Shown here: positions 7,902 through 16,674 of the stretch, piece by piece
How positions within the stretch are numbered: the first letter of the stretch is position 1
Layout: every line of letters starts with the position of its first letter
From: Photorhabdus akhurstii
GTDB lineage: Bacteria; Pseudomonadota; Gammaproteobacteria; Enterobacterales; Enterobacteriaceae
DNA: 39,825 bases
Direction: 5' to 3'
Assembly: GCF_018448925.1 (NCBI RefSeq)
Contig: NZ_RCWE01000033.1
Location: 1 to 39,825 of the forward strand
Position numbers and translations under genes: made by a program
The notes under the pieces: generated by a model
What the model was told of the DNA's origin: nothing
Databases searched by the model: none
Seen by the model: the letters and a program-made list of their open reading frames with translations, nothing else

Positions 7902-8972
7902 TCATCTTGATAAATCACAAATGTTTGAGCTCATATCAATATATTTATTAATCTGGAAAATTTCATAACTTAATTTATTTAATATACTTCTATTGATTAG
8001 CTCTTTTGATAAATATATATTTCCCAGAATAGTTTTCTCAACAAAACTTTGTGTACCATCTAAATCATAATACTCTTCTGGCTTAGAGCGATAATTTTTA
8101 TATCTACTAATAATTGATAATTTTGCCAGATAGCCATCATAAAATGGCATTAATAATCTAACTAAACCAAGATATTCACTAACCAAAATTAGAGAATATA
8201 AAAGAATAAGTAGTTTATCACTATTATCTATTTCCTTACCAATCATAATGAGAAGAATAACAGGAATAACTTTTAAAAATGCATTTGAGGAAATATCTAC
8301 AGCTCTCCACAATGAATCAATACGTTTTACTGTTTCTTCAATGTTAATAATTCTGTTCAAACTTAAAAGTTTCCCTCCCTGGTATCCAGTTAACAATATA
8401 GCAGTCAAGGACTCAAAGTTATCTCCAATAAATCCGTATCTTAATTTCCTTATCTTTGCTAGTTGTTTAGAGAGATAGGCTCGCTTTTTAAATAGAAAAA
8501 AGGATAATGGTATCAATATAGAACACAAAGATAATAAACCAACTGTTCCCCCTTCAACATTAATGACCATTAGAATGGAGAGATAAATGAAACAAATTAC
8601 CTTAGATATAATCAAAACCACACTAGTATCATAGGTGGAATAATTTACAATATCGTGCTCATTCTGCTGAGCCTCTTTTTTACTAGTGAAACAGTTATCA
8701 AACATTGAGAGAATATAAGCCTGCTTTTTAGTAATAAGAAATAAACTTAGATTATTAATCATACTCAAAATAGGTCTCAATATTACAATTAAGAAGATAA
8801 TCAGCCCAACACTCCCTGCCTCTAAACCCTCAGTCAAAGGAAGTGTTATTATGTAAATCAATATAAAAAATGAAAAAAAAGAAGATAATAAATTAATTAT
8901 TACCTCAACGGGAAATAGAATTAAGGTACTATATTGCTTTGTTATATTATTCTTAATTGAAGAAATGTTCAT
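7902..8972 (-). CDS. ABC exporter first half: membrane domain with an NBD remnant that stops inside the signature motif
   Basis: A 356-residue product. Residues 1 to about 290 form an ABC exporter membrane domain with about six hydrophobic helices. The tail contains 'TILGNIYLS', which fits the segment after the Q-loop in ABC exporters, and ends 'CDLSR' before TGA. Read through the TGA, the next codons give Q-L-N-L-I-F-A-V-R-S-V-Y, which aligns with LSGGQ-x-x-R-x-x-x-A-R-A-x-Y. The stop therefore takes the second Gly of the signature. The part of the NBD with Walker A is missing before 'TILGNIYLS', consistent with an in-frame deletion of about 80-90 residues. A GGT-type ribosome site lies close to the ATG. 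Strongly AT-rich. It may be a decayed exporter or a protein that works with the next gene's product. Confidence 0.65.
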   Translation of the reverse strand: MNISSIKNNITKQYSTLILFPVEVIINLLSSFFSFFILIYIITLPLTEGLEAGSVGLIIFLIVILRPILSMINNLSLFLITKKQAYILSMFDNCFTSKKEAQQNEHDIVNYSTYDTSVVLIISKVICFIYLSILMVINVEGGTVGLLSLCSILIPLSFFLFKKRAYLSKQLAKIRKLRYGFIGDNFESLTAILLTGYQGGKLLSLNRIINIEETVKRIDSLWRAVDISSNAFLKVIPVILLIMIGKEIDNSDKLLILLYSLILVSEYLGLVRLLMPFYDGYLAKLSIISRYKNYRSKPEEYYDLDGTQSFVEKTILGNIYLSKELINRSILNKLSYEIFQINKYIDMSSNICDLSR

Positions 8973-9343
8973 TTGCTACCTTATTTTTTAATAGCTAAAT
9001 TAGGTCTTCTTTGCTACCTGCATTACTTATAAAAATTATATTAGATTCTGTAAACTCATTCTTAAAACCTTTATTTTTCTTACTTGTTTAAGTAAACATA
9101 CTAATTTAGCTGTTTATTACCTACACTTTTCTCCTTCAAAGGACGAATATTTAAATTATTCCAATATCGTTAGTCAATAATAATCTGTCAGATATGAGGC
9201 AAATGTCGCATAAATTATGCTTTATATACTTATACTCAAGCAACGACTTTTCTGTGTCGTGAATATTAGAAAAAACACCGAGGGAGATAATTCACTGAAT
9301 TCAATAAATTGAAACTATTGCCAATAATTTCATTCAAAATGAA
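8973..9343 (-). promoter_or_regulatory. Gap between MFS and ABC genes with promoter, palindrome and an orphan ribosome site
   Basis: On the minus strand TTGACT (9172-9177) and TTAAAT (9149-9154) are 17 bases apart, a plausible sigma70 promoter for the ABC genes. A strong AAGGAG sequence lies at about 9131-9136, yet the GTG after it is followed at once by TAG. A perfect palindrome GCATAATTTATGC spans 9208-9220. A start-less frame at about 9003-9095 ends in a short Asn/Ser-rich peptide. This may be the remains of a small gene. No complete gene is seen. Confidence 0.4.
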
Positions 9344-10555
9344 TTACTTTAATGTTAGTTTACTCTCAACGTCAGCGCTTATTTTCTTTGCAACAAAAAC
9401 TGAACTCAAAGAACACATTGCAAAAAAGACAAATAAAACACTACTTCCTAGCAAAGGGATTAACCATATTATTATAATACCAAAGGCTGACTGGTAACTT
9501 CTTGAAATTGCATCCGAAGACGATATTATTTTCGCAAAATATTTTTCTGGCGTCAGCTCTTGCCCTGATGTATAGAGAGATATCCTTAAAAAAGAGAGTC
9601 CGACAAAAATAAGCATAGTGCCTAATGTATAGTATAATAGGACAATTCTTGACAAAGGCATAGCCCAAAAAATAGATCCAACAGCAATCAAAAGAGAGCC
9701 AAGAAAGAAAGATTTTTTTAATTTACTTATATTAAAATAACAACCAGATAAATAAGATCCAAATAACATTGAAATAGAAGCTAAAAAGGAAAAATAAGCA
9801 ACCAAATCAGAAAAAGAAAACGAATATAATCCACTAAATAAAGAGACAATTGTTGTATAGTTAGAAGTCATTATATAGGTTGAAATCACTTGGTATGACA
9901 CCATTGCAGTTAAAATACTTATCCTGAACAATAATATATTTCTCTGGGTATTATTCTTGATAATATATTCCAACCCACCATATTTCATAGAAATATCTTT
10001 TTCCTTTATTTTAGTTCCCCAATCACTGATAAAGAAGAGAAATATAATTGATAAAATAAAACACATTGATTCAATAAGAAACAAGGATCGTATTGACATC
10101 ATATTTATCAAAAAACCGGCTATCAATGGAGAAGATATAGAGAGTAACCCATAATAGAATTGTTGCTTTGATATAAAAGCAACTCTTTCTTCTGAGCTGA
10201 CAAATACCTGGTATGCCGCTGACCTTATCGATATATTTAAACCTGAAAAAAATGACAGCAGGAAAGATATGAAAAATAATAAATATATATTATTCACAAA
10301 TACAGCAAGGAATATTGTTACTGCCCGAAATAAATCCGAAGAAATACAAATAGCCCGCATATTAAACCGAGCCGTTAACCCGCCAATAACCACAAAAACT
10401 AATATACTCGCCATTAGCCTCACAGATACCATTAAAGACGTATCTATCTCCGACTTGGTAATTGAATATACAAGTGAAAGAAGCGCTATTTCACTTATTC
10501 CTGTACCAAAGATAGATATTATATCAGAGGATAATAGCTTGTTTTTATTCTCCAT
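9344..10555 (-). CDS. MFS-family exporter
   Basis: A 403-residue membrane protein with about 12 hydrophobic segments in two halves, joined by a cytosolic loop with charged residues near 185-205 ('DWGTKIKEKDISMKYGG'). This layout and length fit the drug/siderophore exporters of the major facilitator superfamily (EntS/MFS_3-like). The N-terminal half has 'GGLTARFNMRAICISSDLFRAV', matching the loop 2-3 motif G-x-x-x-D/R-R of MFS carriers in a weakened form. A GGGGT ribosome site sits six bases before the ATG. It is transcribed toward the split ABC exporter. The gene is strongly AT-rich compared with yaaA and talB, suggesting acquisition. Possible roles are self-protection or export of a metabolite or peptide. 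No biosynthetic gene is visible beside it, so the substrate is unknown. Confidence 0.75.
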   Translation of the reverse strand: MENKNKLLSSDIISIFGTGISEIALLSLVYSITKSEIDTSLMVSVRLMASILVFVVIGGLTARFNMRAICISSDLFRAVTIFLAVFVNNIYLLFFISFLLSFFSGLNISIRSAAYQVFVSSEERVAFISKQQFYYGLLSISSPLIAGFLINMMSIRSLFLIESMCFILSIIFLFFISDWGTKIKEKDISMKYGGLEYIIKNNTQRNILLFRISILTAMVSYQVISTYIMTSNYTTIVSLFSGLYSFSFSDLVAYFSFLASISMLFGSYLSGCYFNISKLKKSFFLGSLLIAVGSIFWAMPLSRIVLLYYTLGTMLIFVGLSFLRISLYTSGQELTPEKYFAKIISSSDAISRSYQSAFGIIIIWLIPLLGSSVLFVFFAMCSLSSVFVAKKISADVESKLTLK

Positions 10556-10641
10556 GTTTTACCCCATTTATACATTTTTACCCATTCGATTCCAATCAAA
10601 TAAGAAACTGGTAATATTGTACACTTTCTTACTTTTAGCAT
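10519..10641 (-). CDS. Possible 40-residue cationic peptide overlapping the MFS start (tentative)
   Basis: A 40-codon frame starts at the ATG at 10641 and ends 36 bases inside the MFS gene in another frame. The product would be strongly basic (six Lys, two Arg, one Glu) and rich in Trp and Tyr (three and four). It starts 'MLKVRKCTILPV'. No good ribosome site precedes it and a frame this short can arise by chance. It is listed because it sits directly before an exporter gene and overlaps its start, as coupled leader or precursor peptides do. Confidence 0.15.
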   Translation of the reverse strand: MLKVRKCTILPVSYLIGIEWVKMYKWGKTWRIKTSYYPLI

Positions 10642-10934
10642 AATTACGCTATTAAAATCCAAGAAAAATCGATCAAATTAACAAAAATTAACATTTAAAC
10701 AATCAAGAAAACTTTATTTATGTTTATATATAAAATTAAATTAAAATATACCATGATAAATTATTTAAATATTATTCTCATTAAAGGTAATATCGGTCAA
10801 TAAAATGGAGTGTAAAATTATCAGTTTGTTACCCCATAGATATTAAATACACAGTTTCCGCTATCATTGTTACTCATTCTTTATTATCCTATCTTTTGTT
10901 AAATTAACTTAATCTGAACAATCTGGACAATATT
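10642..10934. other. AT-rich divergent gap between the MFS gene and yaaA
   Basis: About 290 bases, or 380 counting from the MFS start, of very AT-rich DNA hold the promoters of the divergent MFS gene and yaaA. Many AT-rich hexamers could serve as -10 elements and I cannot pick one. The ribosome site before yaaA is weak (CTGGACA). No other gene is seen. Confidence 0.4.
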
Positions 10935-11711
10935 ATGCTTATTACTATTTCACCTGCAAAAACCCTTGATTATGAAAGCCCGCTTACCACGGAAAAATAT
11001 AGTCAGCCAGCATTACTCGACCAGTCAGAACAGCTAATTAGCATTTGCCGTAAACTAACGCCTACCCAAATTGCGAGTTTGATGAGTATCAGCGATAAAC
11101 TTGCCGGCCTGAATGCCGCTCGTTTTGGTGAATGGCATGCTGATTTCACGCCAGAAAGTGCCCGTCAGGCTATCCTGGCATTTAAAGGCGATGTTTATAC
11201 CGGTATGCAGGCTGAATCTTTCTCCGATAAGGATTTTGATTTTGCTCAGAATCATCTGCGTATCCTGTCTGGCCTTTACGGTGTACTTCGTCCGTTGGAT
11301 CTGATGCAGCCTTACCGGCTGGAAATGGGGATCAAGCTGGAAAATAAACGTGGTAAAGATCTCTACGCTTTCTGGGGAGATTTGATCACGGAAAAGCTCA
11401 ATGAGGCGCTGGAACAACAAGGTGATAATGTGTTGGTTAATTTGGCTTCCGATGAATATTTCAAATCCGTGAATACGAAAAAGCTAGCCGGTAAAATTAT
11501 TAAACCCGTATTTCTTGATGAGAAAAACGGTAAATATAAGATCATTAGCTTCTATGCGAAAAAAGCCCGTGGGCTAATGAGCCGGTTTATTATTCAGAAT
11601 CAGTTAACCCAAACTGACCGTCTGGTGGAGTTTAATCTGGATGGTTACGCCTTTGATGAGTCACTGTCCAAAGGAAATGAACTGGTATTTAAACGCCCTG
11701 AACAACATTAA
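10935..11711 (+). CDS. yaaA: Peroxide stress protein YaaA (DUF328/UPF0246)
   Basis: A 258-residue protein matching the YaaA family along its full length: the N-terminal '[17 protein letters not shown]', the central '[48 protein letters not shown]' region and the C-terminal 'FNLDGYAF' block. In E. coli YaaA is induced by OxyR under peroxide stress and lowers free iron, limiting DNA damage by Fenton chemistry. It is cytosolic, with DNA-binding reported. It is convergent with thrC and shares a terminator hairpin with it. Gene order yaaA-thr is conserved with enterics, although yaaX and yaaJ are missing here. No clear OxyR site was identified by eye. Confidence 0.95.
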   Translation: MLITISPAKTLDYESPLTTEKYSQPALLDQSEQLISICRKLTPTQIASLMSISDKLAGLNAARFGEWHADFTPESARQAILAFKGDVYTGMQAESFSDKDFDFAQNHLRILSGLYGVLRPLDLMQPYRLEMGIKLENKRGKDLYAFWGDLITEKLNEALEQQGDNVLVNLASDEYFKSVNTKKLAGKIIKPVFLDEKNGKYKIISFYAKKARGLMSRFIIQNQLTQTDRLVEFNLDGYAFDESLSKGNELVFKRPEQH

Positions 11712-11733
11712 GGATTTTATTATCAGCCATAAA

Positions 11734-11754
11734 CGCCGCATGATTTGTGCGGCG
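11734..11754. terminator. Shared hairpin between convergent yaaA and thrC
   Basis: CGCCGCA (11734-11740) and TGCGGCG (11748-11754) form a perfect 7-bp stem around a 7-base loop. On the minus strand it is followed by TTTATGG, so it probably ends the thr operon. It sits 22 bases after the yaaA stop and could also serve yaaA. Confidence 0.65.
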
Positions 11755-11767
11755 CCTACTCTCATTG

Positions 11768-13060
11768 CTATTTAAGCACTCTTTCCATCAGGAAAGTACG
11801 TAATTCAGCAAAATTTGCCGGCAAATGATGGGATAATAAGCTTAAATCAGCCCGTTCCGCCAAAGCTTTAGGCAATGGTAATTCCTCACCCAGAATCTGT
11901 TCCACGCTCTCTTTAAATTTCGCTGGATGCGCCGTACCGAGAAATAACCCGTATTCACCGTCTTGTAATTGATCACGCAGAATACGATAAGCAACCGCGG
12001 CATGAGGTTCAGAGATGTAACCCAGTTTAGCCAGCGCCTTAATCGTCTCTTTTGTCACGTCATCACAGACTACGCCATATCCCAATTCACTTAACGACCA
12101 AGATTGACGACGAAATAGCTCTTCAATACGTGGCCAATTGTTTGGCTGGCTCACATCCATTGCGTTGGAAAGCGTGGCAACCGTCTGGTGAGGCAGCCAT
12201 TTTCCATCCTCTAGATAACGTGGAACCGTATCGTTAACATTAGTGGCAGCGATAAAGCGTTTTACCGGCAATCCCATCGATTTTGCCAATAAACCCGCGG
12301 TCAAATCACCAAAATTCCCACTCGGTACAGAGATAACCAGTTGTTCACGTTTATCTTCTGGTAGCTGAGCAACCGCTTCAAAGTAGTAGCAAATTTGTGC
12401 TAACAAGCGGCTGATGTTAATTGAGTTGGCTGAATTGAGATACAGAGCTTGTTTCAACTCCTGATCATCAAACGCCTGTTTAACCAACGCTTGGCAATCA
12501 TCGAAATCGCCATCAATTGCCACCGTGTGAATATTACCGCCCAAGGTACAGAACAGTTTTTCCTGTAACGGGCTGATTTTGCCCTGTGGATAGAGGATCA
12601 CCACTTGTACATTATTCAATCCATAAAAGGCGTGCGCTACTGCGGCCCCCGTATCGCCGGAAGTCGCCGTCAGGATAGTTACTGGCTGCTCACCAGCAAC
12701 TTGTGCCAGTATTTGCGCCATGAAACGACCGCCAAAATCCTTAAATGCCAGAGTCGGGCCGTGGAATAATTCCAGTGTTGCAACATCATTTTCCACTTCG
12801 GTAACAGGCGCCGGAAAAGTAAAAGCACGCTTAACCCGTGTCGCCAATTGTTCCGGCGGAATTTCATCGCCGATAAACGCTGAGAGGATGCAACCGCTGC
12901 GAGTAACAAAATCCAGTTTCAATAGTTGGTCAATTTCTTCCCGACTAAACTCAGGTAAGTCTTGCGGGAAGAAAAGCCCTTGCTGTTTGCCTAACCCCTG
13001 TTTGACTGCCTGTGCAAAACTTACCTGCTCGCTGTTGTCTTTCAAGTTATACAGTTTCAT
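11768..13060 (-). CDS. thrC: Threonine synthase
   Basis: A 430-residue PLP enzyme (E. coli 428) that converts O-phosphohomoserine to threonine, the last step of the pathway. The PLP lysine lies in 'HGPTLAFKDFGGRFMAQ'. The phosphate-binding and PLP loops 'TSGDTGAAVAHAF' and 'SVPSGNFGDLTAG' are clear. The N-terminal 'MKLYNLKDNSEQVSFAQAVKQGLG' is typical of the enteric form. It is the third gene of thrABC, starting three bases after the thrB stop, so translational coupling is likely. A hairpin follows its stop. Cytosolic. Confidence 0.97.
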   Translation of the reverse strand: MKLYNLKDNSEQVSFAQAVKQGLGKQQGLFFPQDLPEFSREEIDQLLKLDFVTRSGCILSAFIGDEIPPEQLATRVKRAFTFPAPVTEVENDVATLELFHGPTLAFKDFGGRFMAQILAQVAGEQPVTILTATSGDTGAAVAHAFYGLNNVQVVILYPQGKISPLQEKLFCTLGGNIHTVAIDGDFDDCQALVKQAFDDQELKQALYLNSANSINISRLLAQICYYFEAVAQLPEDKREQLVISVPSGNFGDLTAGLLAKSMGLPVKRFIAATNVNDTVPRYLEDGKWLPHQTVATLSNAMDVSQPNNWPRIEELFRRQSWSLSELGYGVVCDDVTKETIKALAKLGYISEPHAAVAYRILRDQLQDGEYGLFLGTAHPAKFKESVEQILGEELPLPKALAERADLSLLSHHLPANFAELRTFLMERVLK

Positions 13061-13063
13061 CAG

Positions 13064-13993
13064 TTACCCTATCTGTCGTGCGCCTGCGAGATCCAGACGG
13101 CAAATGTGTACAAAACCTTCATCATTCTGAACATAATGCTGTTGCAGCCACTCAACCATTTCTTCTGCGGTCGCCATATCATTACAAATGGAGAACAAGG
13201 TCGGGCCAGAACCAGAAATACCACACGCCAATGCTCCTATCCGTTTCGCGGTTTCACGGGCCTTGGCAAAACCCGGTAACAGTTGGGTACGATACGGTTC
13301 AGCAACCACATCTTTCATCAATCTGGCTGCTAGATCGGGTTGCCGTGTATGACAAGCATGAATAAAGCCAGCAAGAAAACGGCCATGATCGATAACATCC
13401 TGCTTCGAATAGTTCACAGGTAAAATCGCTCTGGCTTCTGCGGTAGAAACTTTAATGCCCGGATAGGCCATCACCCATAACCACTCATCAAACGAAGGTA
13501 CTGGCTGACAGATGATATCTCCCTGCTCCATAATCAGTTGTAAACCGCCGAGATAACATGGAGCGACATTATCGTAGTGAATACTGCCGGAAATGCGTCC
13601 TTCCAGTTCCCCCATCATTGCCAGTAATTGGCTTTCACTAAACGGAAGACCTGCAAATTCATTCAGCGCCATCAAGCCGGCAACAACAGAACAAGCGCTA
13701 GAGCCAAGACCAGAGCCAATTGGCATATTTTTTTCCAGCGTCATCGCCACAGGTAATTGTTTACCCAAATGCTGACAGAATAATTGCCAGCATTGATAAA
13801 CGATGTTGTGCTCCAGTTGTTCAGGTAACCTCCCCACAAACAGCCCTTCATTACGCAAACTAAAGCTCTCCGCTGCCCGGACAGTAACGCAATCACCTAA
13901 TAAATTACCATCAACCGGAGAGACCGCCGCTCCCAGCACATCAAACCCAACACTGACATTGCCAATAGATGCAGGCGCATAAACTTTAATCAC
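13064..13993 (-). CDS. thrB: Homoserine kinase
   Basis: A 309-residue GHMP-family kinase (E. coli 310) that phosphorylates homoserine with ATP. The ATP-binding GHMP motif '[21 protein letters not shown]' lies near residues 85-105, and the C-terminal glycine-rich '[14 protein letters not shown]' motif is intact. The N-terminus '[24 protein letters not shown]' is the usual family start. The gene begins two bases after the thrA stop and ends three bases before thrC, so all three are tightly coupled. It is controlled by attenuation in the thr leader. Cytosolic. Confidence 0.97.
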   Translation of the reverse strand: MIKVYAPASIGNVSVGFDVLGAAVSPVDGNLLGDCVTVRAAESFSLRNEGLFVGRLPEQLEHNIVYQCWQLFCQHLGKQLPVAMTLEKNMPIGSGLGSSACSVVAGLMALNEFAGLPFSESQLLAMMGELEGRISGSIHYDNVAPCYLGGLQLIMEQGDIICQPVPSFDEWLWVMAYPGIKVSTAEARAILPVNYSKQDVIDHGRFLAGFIHACHTRQPDLAARLMKDVVAEPYRTQLLPGFAKARETAKRIGALACGISGSGPTLFSICNDMATAEEMVEWLQQHYVQNDEGFVHICRLDLAGARQIG

Positions 13994-13995
13994 AA

Positions 13996-16455
13996 TTAAA
14001 CTCCCTGTTTCCAGGACAAAGTACGCAGCATATCTGCGAACACACCTGCGGCAGTAACATCATTACCCGCCCCGTATCCCCGTAGTACCAGCGGTATTGG
14101 CTGATAGTAACGCGTGTAGAATGCCAACGCATTTTCGCCATTTTTGACTTTATAAAGTGGATCATTGCCATCTACTGCGGCAATTTTCACCTTACAACGG
14201 CCATCTTCAATTATGCCAACATAGCGCAGCACTTTTCCCTGCCCTTTGGCTTCTGCCACACGCTGGCTGAAAACCTGATCAAGAGAGGGTAAACGCTCAA
14301 GGAAAGTATCTACGCTGCCACCGTTATCAAAGGAAGCTGGCAGTACAGGCTCCACATCAATATCATCCAGTTCAAGTTCATAACCTGATTCACGAGCGAG
14401 GATCAACAACTTACGAGCAACATCCATACCGGACAGATCATCACGCGGATCAGGTTCGGTATAACCCTTCTCTTTCGCCAGTAACGTCGCCTGAGATAGT
14501 GACATTCCTTCATCCAGCATACCGAAAATAAAAGAGAGAGAACCGGAAAGAATGCCATTGAACTGAACCAGTTCATCACCCGCATTAAGCAGGTTTTGTA
14601 AATTCTCAATAACCGGCAGACCAGCCCCGACGTTAGTGTCATACAGGAATTTGCGTTTAGATTTCTCTGCCGCCTTACGAATCTGGTGATAATAAGCCAT
14701 CGACGACGTATTGGCTTTTTTATTCGGCGTGACCACATTGAAGCCATCACTCAGGAAACTGGCGTATTGATCGGCAATTTGTTGATTAGAGGTACAATCC
14801 ACTATCACCGGGTTCAGCAAATGGTACTCTTTCTCCAAACGGATCAGACGACTCAAACTAAAAGGTTCTGTGGCCTCTGATAAACATTGCCACCAATTAT
14901 CAAGGCAAATGCCTCTCATGTCCGTCAGCATCGCCCGTGAATTAGCAATACCACATACCCTTAAATCGATGTGCTTTTGTTTCAACCAGGTTTGTTGACG
15001 ACGGATCTGCTCAATTAAAACACTGCCTACACCACCAACGCCGACAACAAAAACTTCGATCACCTGATCGGTATTAAATAACATCTGATGGCACAGACGA
15101 ACGGCTGTCGTTGCCACTTCATTATCGATAACCGCAGAAATAGAACGTTCAGATGACCCCTGTGCGATGGCAACGATATTGATATTACCGCGCGCCAATG
15201 CCGAGAAGAAACGGGCAGAGATACCACGCAAGGTACGCATACCATCGCCAACAACCGAGATAATGGAAAGATTTTCCATCACATCCAAAGGATCAAGTAC
15301 GCCCTCTTTCAATTCAAGATAGAATTCTTCACTCAGCGCCTGACGCGCACGTTCCAATTCACGTTGAGGCACACAGAAGCTGATACTGTATTCTGAAGAT
15401 GATTGAGTAATCAGCACAACAGAGATCCCTTTGCGAGACATGACAGCAAATACCCTTGCCGCCATACCCACCATCCCTTTCATGCCAGGGCCTGATACGT
15501 TAATCATCGCCATACTGCTCAGGTTAGTAATCCCTTTTACCGGCGTACTTTCATCTTTCTGCCCGTCACCGATAAGTGTTCCCGGCGCATCTGGATTAGC
15601 AGTATTCTTAATCAAACACGGGATCTGAAATTGAGCAATCGGAGCAATAGTCCGCGGATGCAACACTTTGGCGCCGAAATAAGAGAGTTCCATCGCTTCC
15701 TGATAGGACATGCCTTTTAGTAGCCGCGCATCCGGCACAATTCTGGGATCACAGGTATAAACACCATCCACATCAGTCCAGATTTCGCAACATTTAGCCC
15801 GCAAACAAGCCGCCAAAACAGCAGCGGAATAGTCAGAACCATTACGCCCCAGAACAACTAGCTCCCCTTTATCATTTCCGGCCGTAAATCCAGCCATCAG
15901 AACAATATGGTCATCAGGAATATTCAGAGAAGAAATACGCTTGGTAGATTCGTTGATATCTACCGTAGATTCAAGGTAATGACCTTGTGCCAACAAATTT
16001 TTCACCGGATCAATCACCGTGACTTTATGACCACGCTCCTGCAATACAGACTCCATGATGGCAATAGAGAGTTTTTCACCACGACAAATCAGGGAAGCGT
16101 TAATACTGTCCGGGCATTGACCCAGTAACGAAATACCATGCAGAACCTGTTTTAATTGCGCAAGTTCTTGCTCAACCATCATTTTTAACCGTTCATAAGC
16201 AAAACCGGGTTGCGCCTGTGCCAATCCCTGTAATAAATCAGCAAAGATCTGCTCAGCATCATGCATATGGGTAATGATCTCTTGCCCGGAGACCGTTTTT
16301 TCAATCATCGCCACTAAATGATTGGTAATTTTTGCCGGTGCGGAAAGCACCAATGCAACTCCTCCCTGAGAAAGTTTTTTTTCTGCAATATCGGCAACGC
16401 TCAGCACACGTTGGTAATTAGCGACCGAAGTTCCTCCAAATTTAAGCACTCGCAT
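13996..16455 (-). CDS. thrA: Bifunctional aspartokinase I / homoserine dehydrogenase I
   Basis: An 819-residue fused enzyme (E. coli 820). The aspartate kinase part comes first: '[13 protein letters not shown]', then '[16 protein letters not shown]' and '[11 protein letters not shown]'. Two ACT-type regulatory segments follow near 310-460 ('[23 protein letters not shown]' in part). The homoserine dehydrogenase part begins near 465 with NAD(P) motif '[16 protein letters not shown]', and has '[11 protein letters not shown]' and '[20 protein letters not shown]'. It catalyses the first and third steps toward threonine and is feedback-inhibited by threonine in relatives. Two ATGs two codons apart are possible starts: 16461 lies four bases after AGGAG and 16455 ten bases after it. 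The conserved MRVLKFGG start is chosen. The open frame extends further, into the attenuator, but that part is not coding. Confidence 0.96.
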   Translation of the reverse strand: MRVLKFGGTSVANYQRVLSVADIAEKKLSQGGVALVLSAPAKITNHLVAMIEKTVSGQEIITHMHDAEQIFADLLQGLAQAQPGFAYERLKMMVEQELAQLKQVLHGISLLGQCPDSINASLICRGEKLSIAIMESVLQERGHKVTVIDPVKNLLAQGHYLESTVDINESTKRISSLNIPDDHIVLMAGFTAGNDKGELVVLGRNGSDYSAAVLAACLRAKCCEIWTDVDGVYTCDPRIVPDARLLKGMSYQEAMELSYFGAKVLHPRTIAPIAQFQIPCLIKNTANPDAPGTLIGDGQKDESTPVKGITNLSSMAMINVSGPGMKGMVGMAARVFAVMSRKGISVVLITQSSSEYSISFCVPQRELERARQALSEEFYLELKEGVLDPLDVMENLSIISVVGDGMRTLRGISARFFSALARGNINIVAIAQGSSERSISAVIDNEVATTAVRLCHQMLFNTDQVIEVFVVGVGGVGSVLIEQIRRQQTWLKQKHIDLRVCGIANSRAMLTDMRGICLDNWWQCLSEATEPFSLSRLIRLEKEYHLLNPVIVDCTSNQQIADQYASFLSDGFNVVTPNKKANTSSMAYYHQIRKAAEKSKRKFLYDTNVGAGLPVIENLQNLLNAGDELVQFNGILSGSLSFIFGMLDEGMSLSQATLLAKEKGYTEPDPRDDLSGMDVARKLLILARESGYELELDDIDVEPVLPASFDNGGSVDTFLERLPSLDQVFSQRVAEAKGQGKVLRYVGIIEDGRCKVKIAAVDGNDPLYKVKNGENALAFYTRYYQPIPLVLRGYGAGNDVTAAGVFADMLRTLSWKQGV

Positions 16456-16481
16456 TAACATTTTTCTCCTGATTCCGCGCC

Positions 16482-16520
16482 AAAAAAAAGCCCGCATCTG
16501 ATTTGGATGCGGGCTTTTTT
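16482..16520 (-). terminator. thr operon attenuator
   Basis: GCCCGCATC (16490-16498) pairs with GATGCGGGC (16506-16514), with a run of A on one side and T on the other, giving a strong terminator read on the minus strand. It lies just after the leader peptide gene and 27 bases before thrA, the standard layout of threonine/isoleucine attenuation: when charged tRNA is ample the ribosome finishes the leader and this hairpin forms. Confidence 0.92.
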
Positions 16521-16538
16521 CTCTGTTTTATGTATGCG

Positions 16539-16607
16539 TCAGCCCGCCCCGCAACCTGTGGTTCCGGTGGTGATAATAATTGTGGTTTTCAGGCTGATAG
16601 TTTGCAT
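16539..16607 (-). CDS. thrL: thr operon leader peptide
   Basis: A 22-codon leader starts at the ATG at 16607 and ends with TGA at 16539. It starts 'MQTISLKTTIIITTGTT' and ends 'GAG' like the E. coli leader (21 residues). It holds seven Thr and four Ile codons, so half of it senses charged tRNA-Thr and tRNA-Ile. AGGA lies a few bases before the start. The terminator hairpin follows 19 bases after the stop. A ribosome stalled at these codons would favour the anti-terminator and allow thrABC transcription. Confidence 0.93.
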   Translation of the reverse strand: MQTISLKTTIIITTGTTGCGAG

Positions 16608-16639
16608 AAGTTCCTGTCTGTCATTTAATGGGTTCGACC

Positions 16640-16674
16640 CTATATTGGTTAAATGAATCTGTGCACAAAGTCAA
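16640..16674 (-). promoter_or_regulatory. thr operon promoter
   Basis: On the minus strand TTGACT (16669-16674) is followed by TTTAACCAATATAGG, the same -35 and -10 area as in the E. coli thr promoter from memory. It lies 33 bases before the thrL start. The exact -10 hexamer could be TTTAAC or ATATAG. Confidence 0.75.

Noticed and set aside
12720-13365. Plus-strand frames of 117-136 codons opposite thrC and thrB
   Set aside because: They lie wholly opposite clear, conserved genes and have no ribosome sites.
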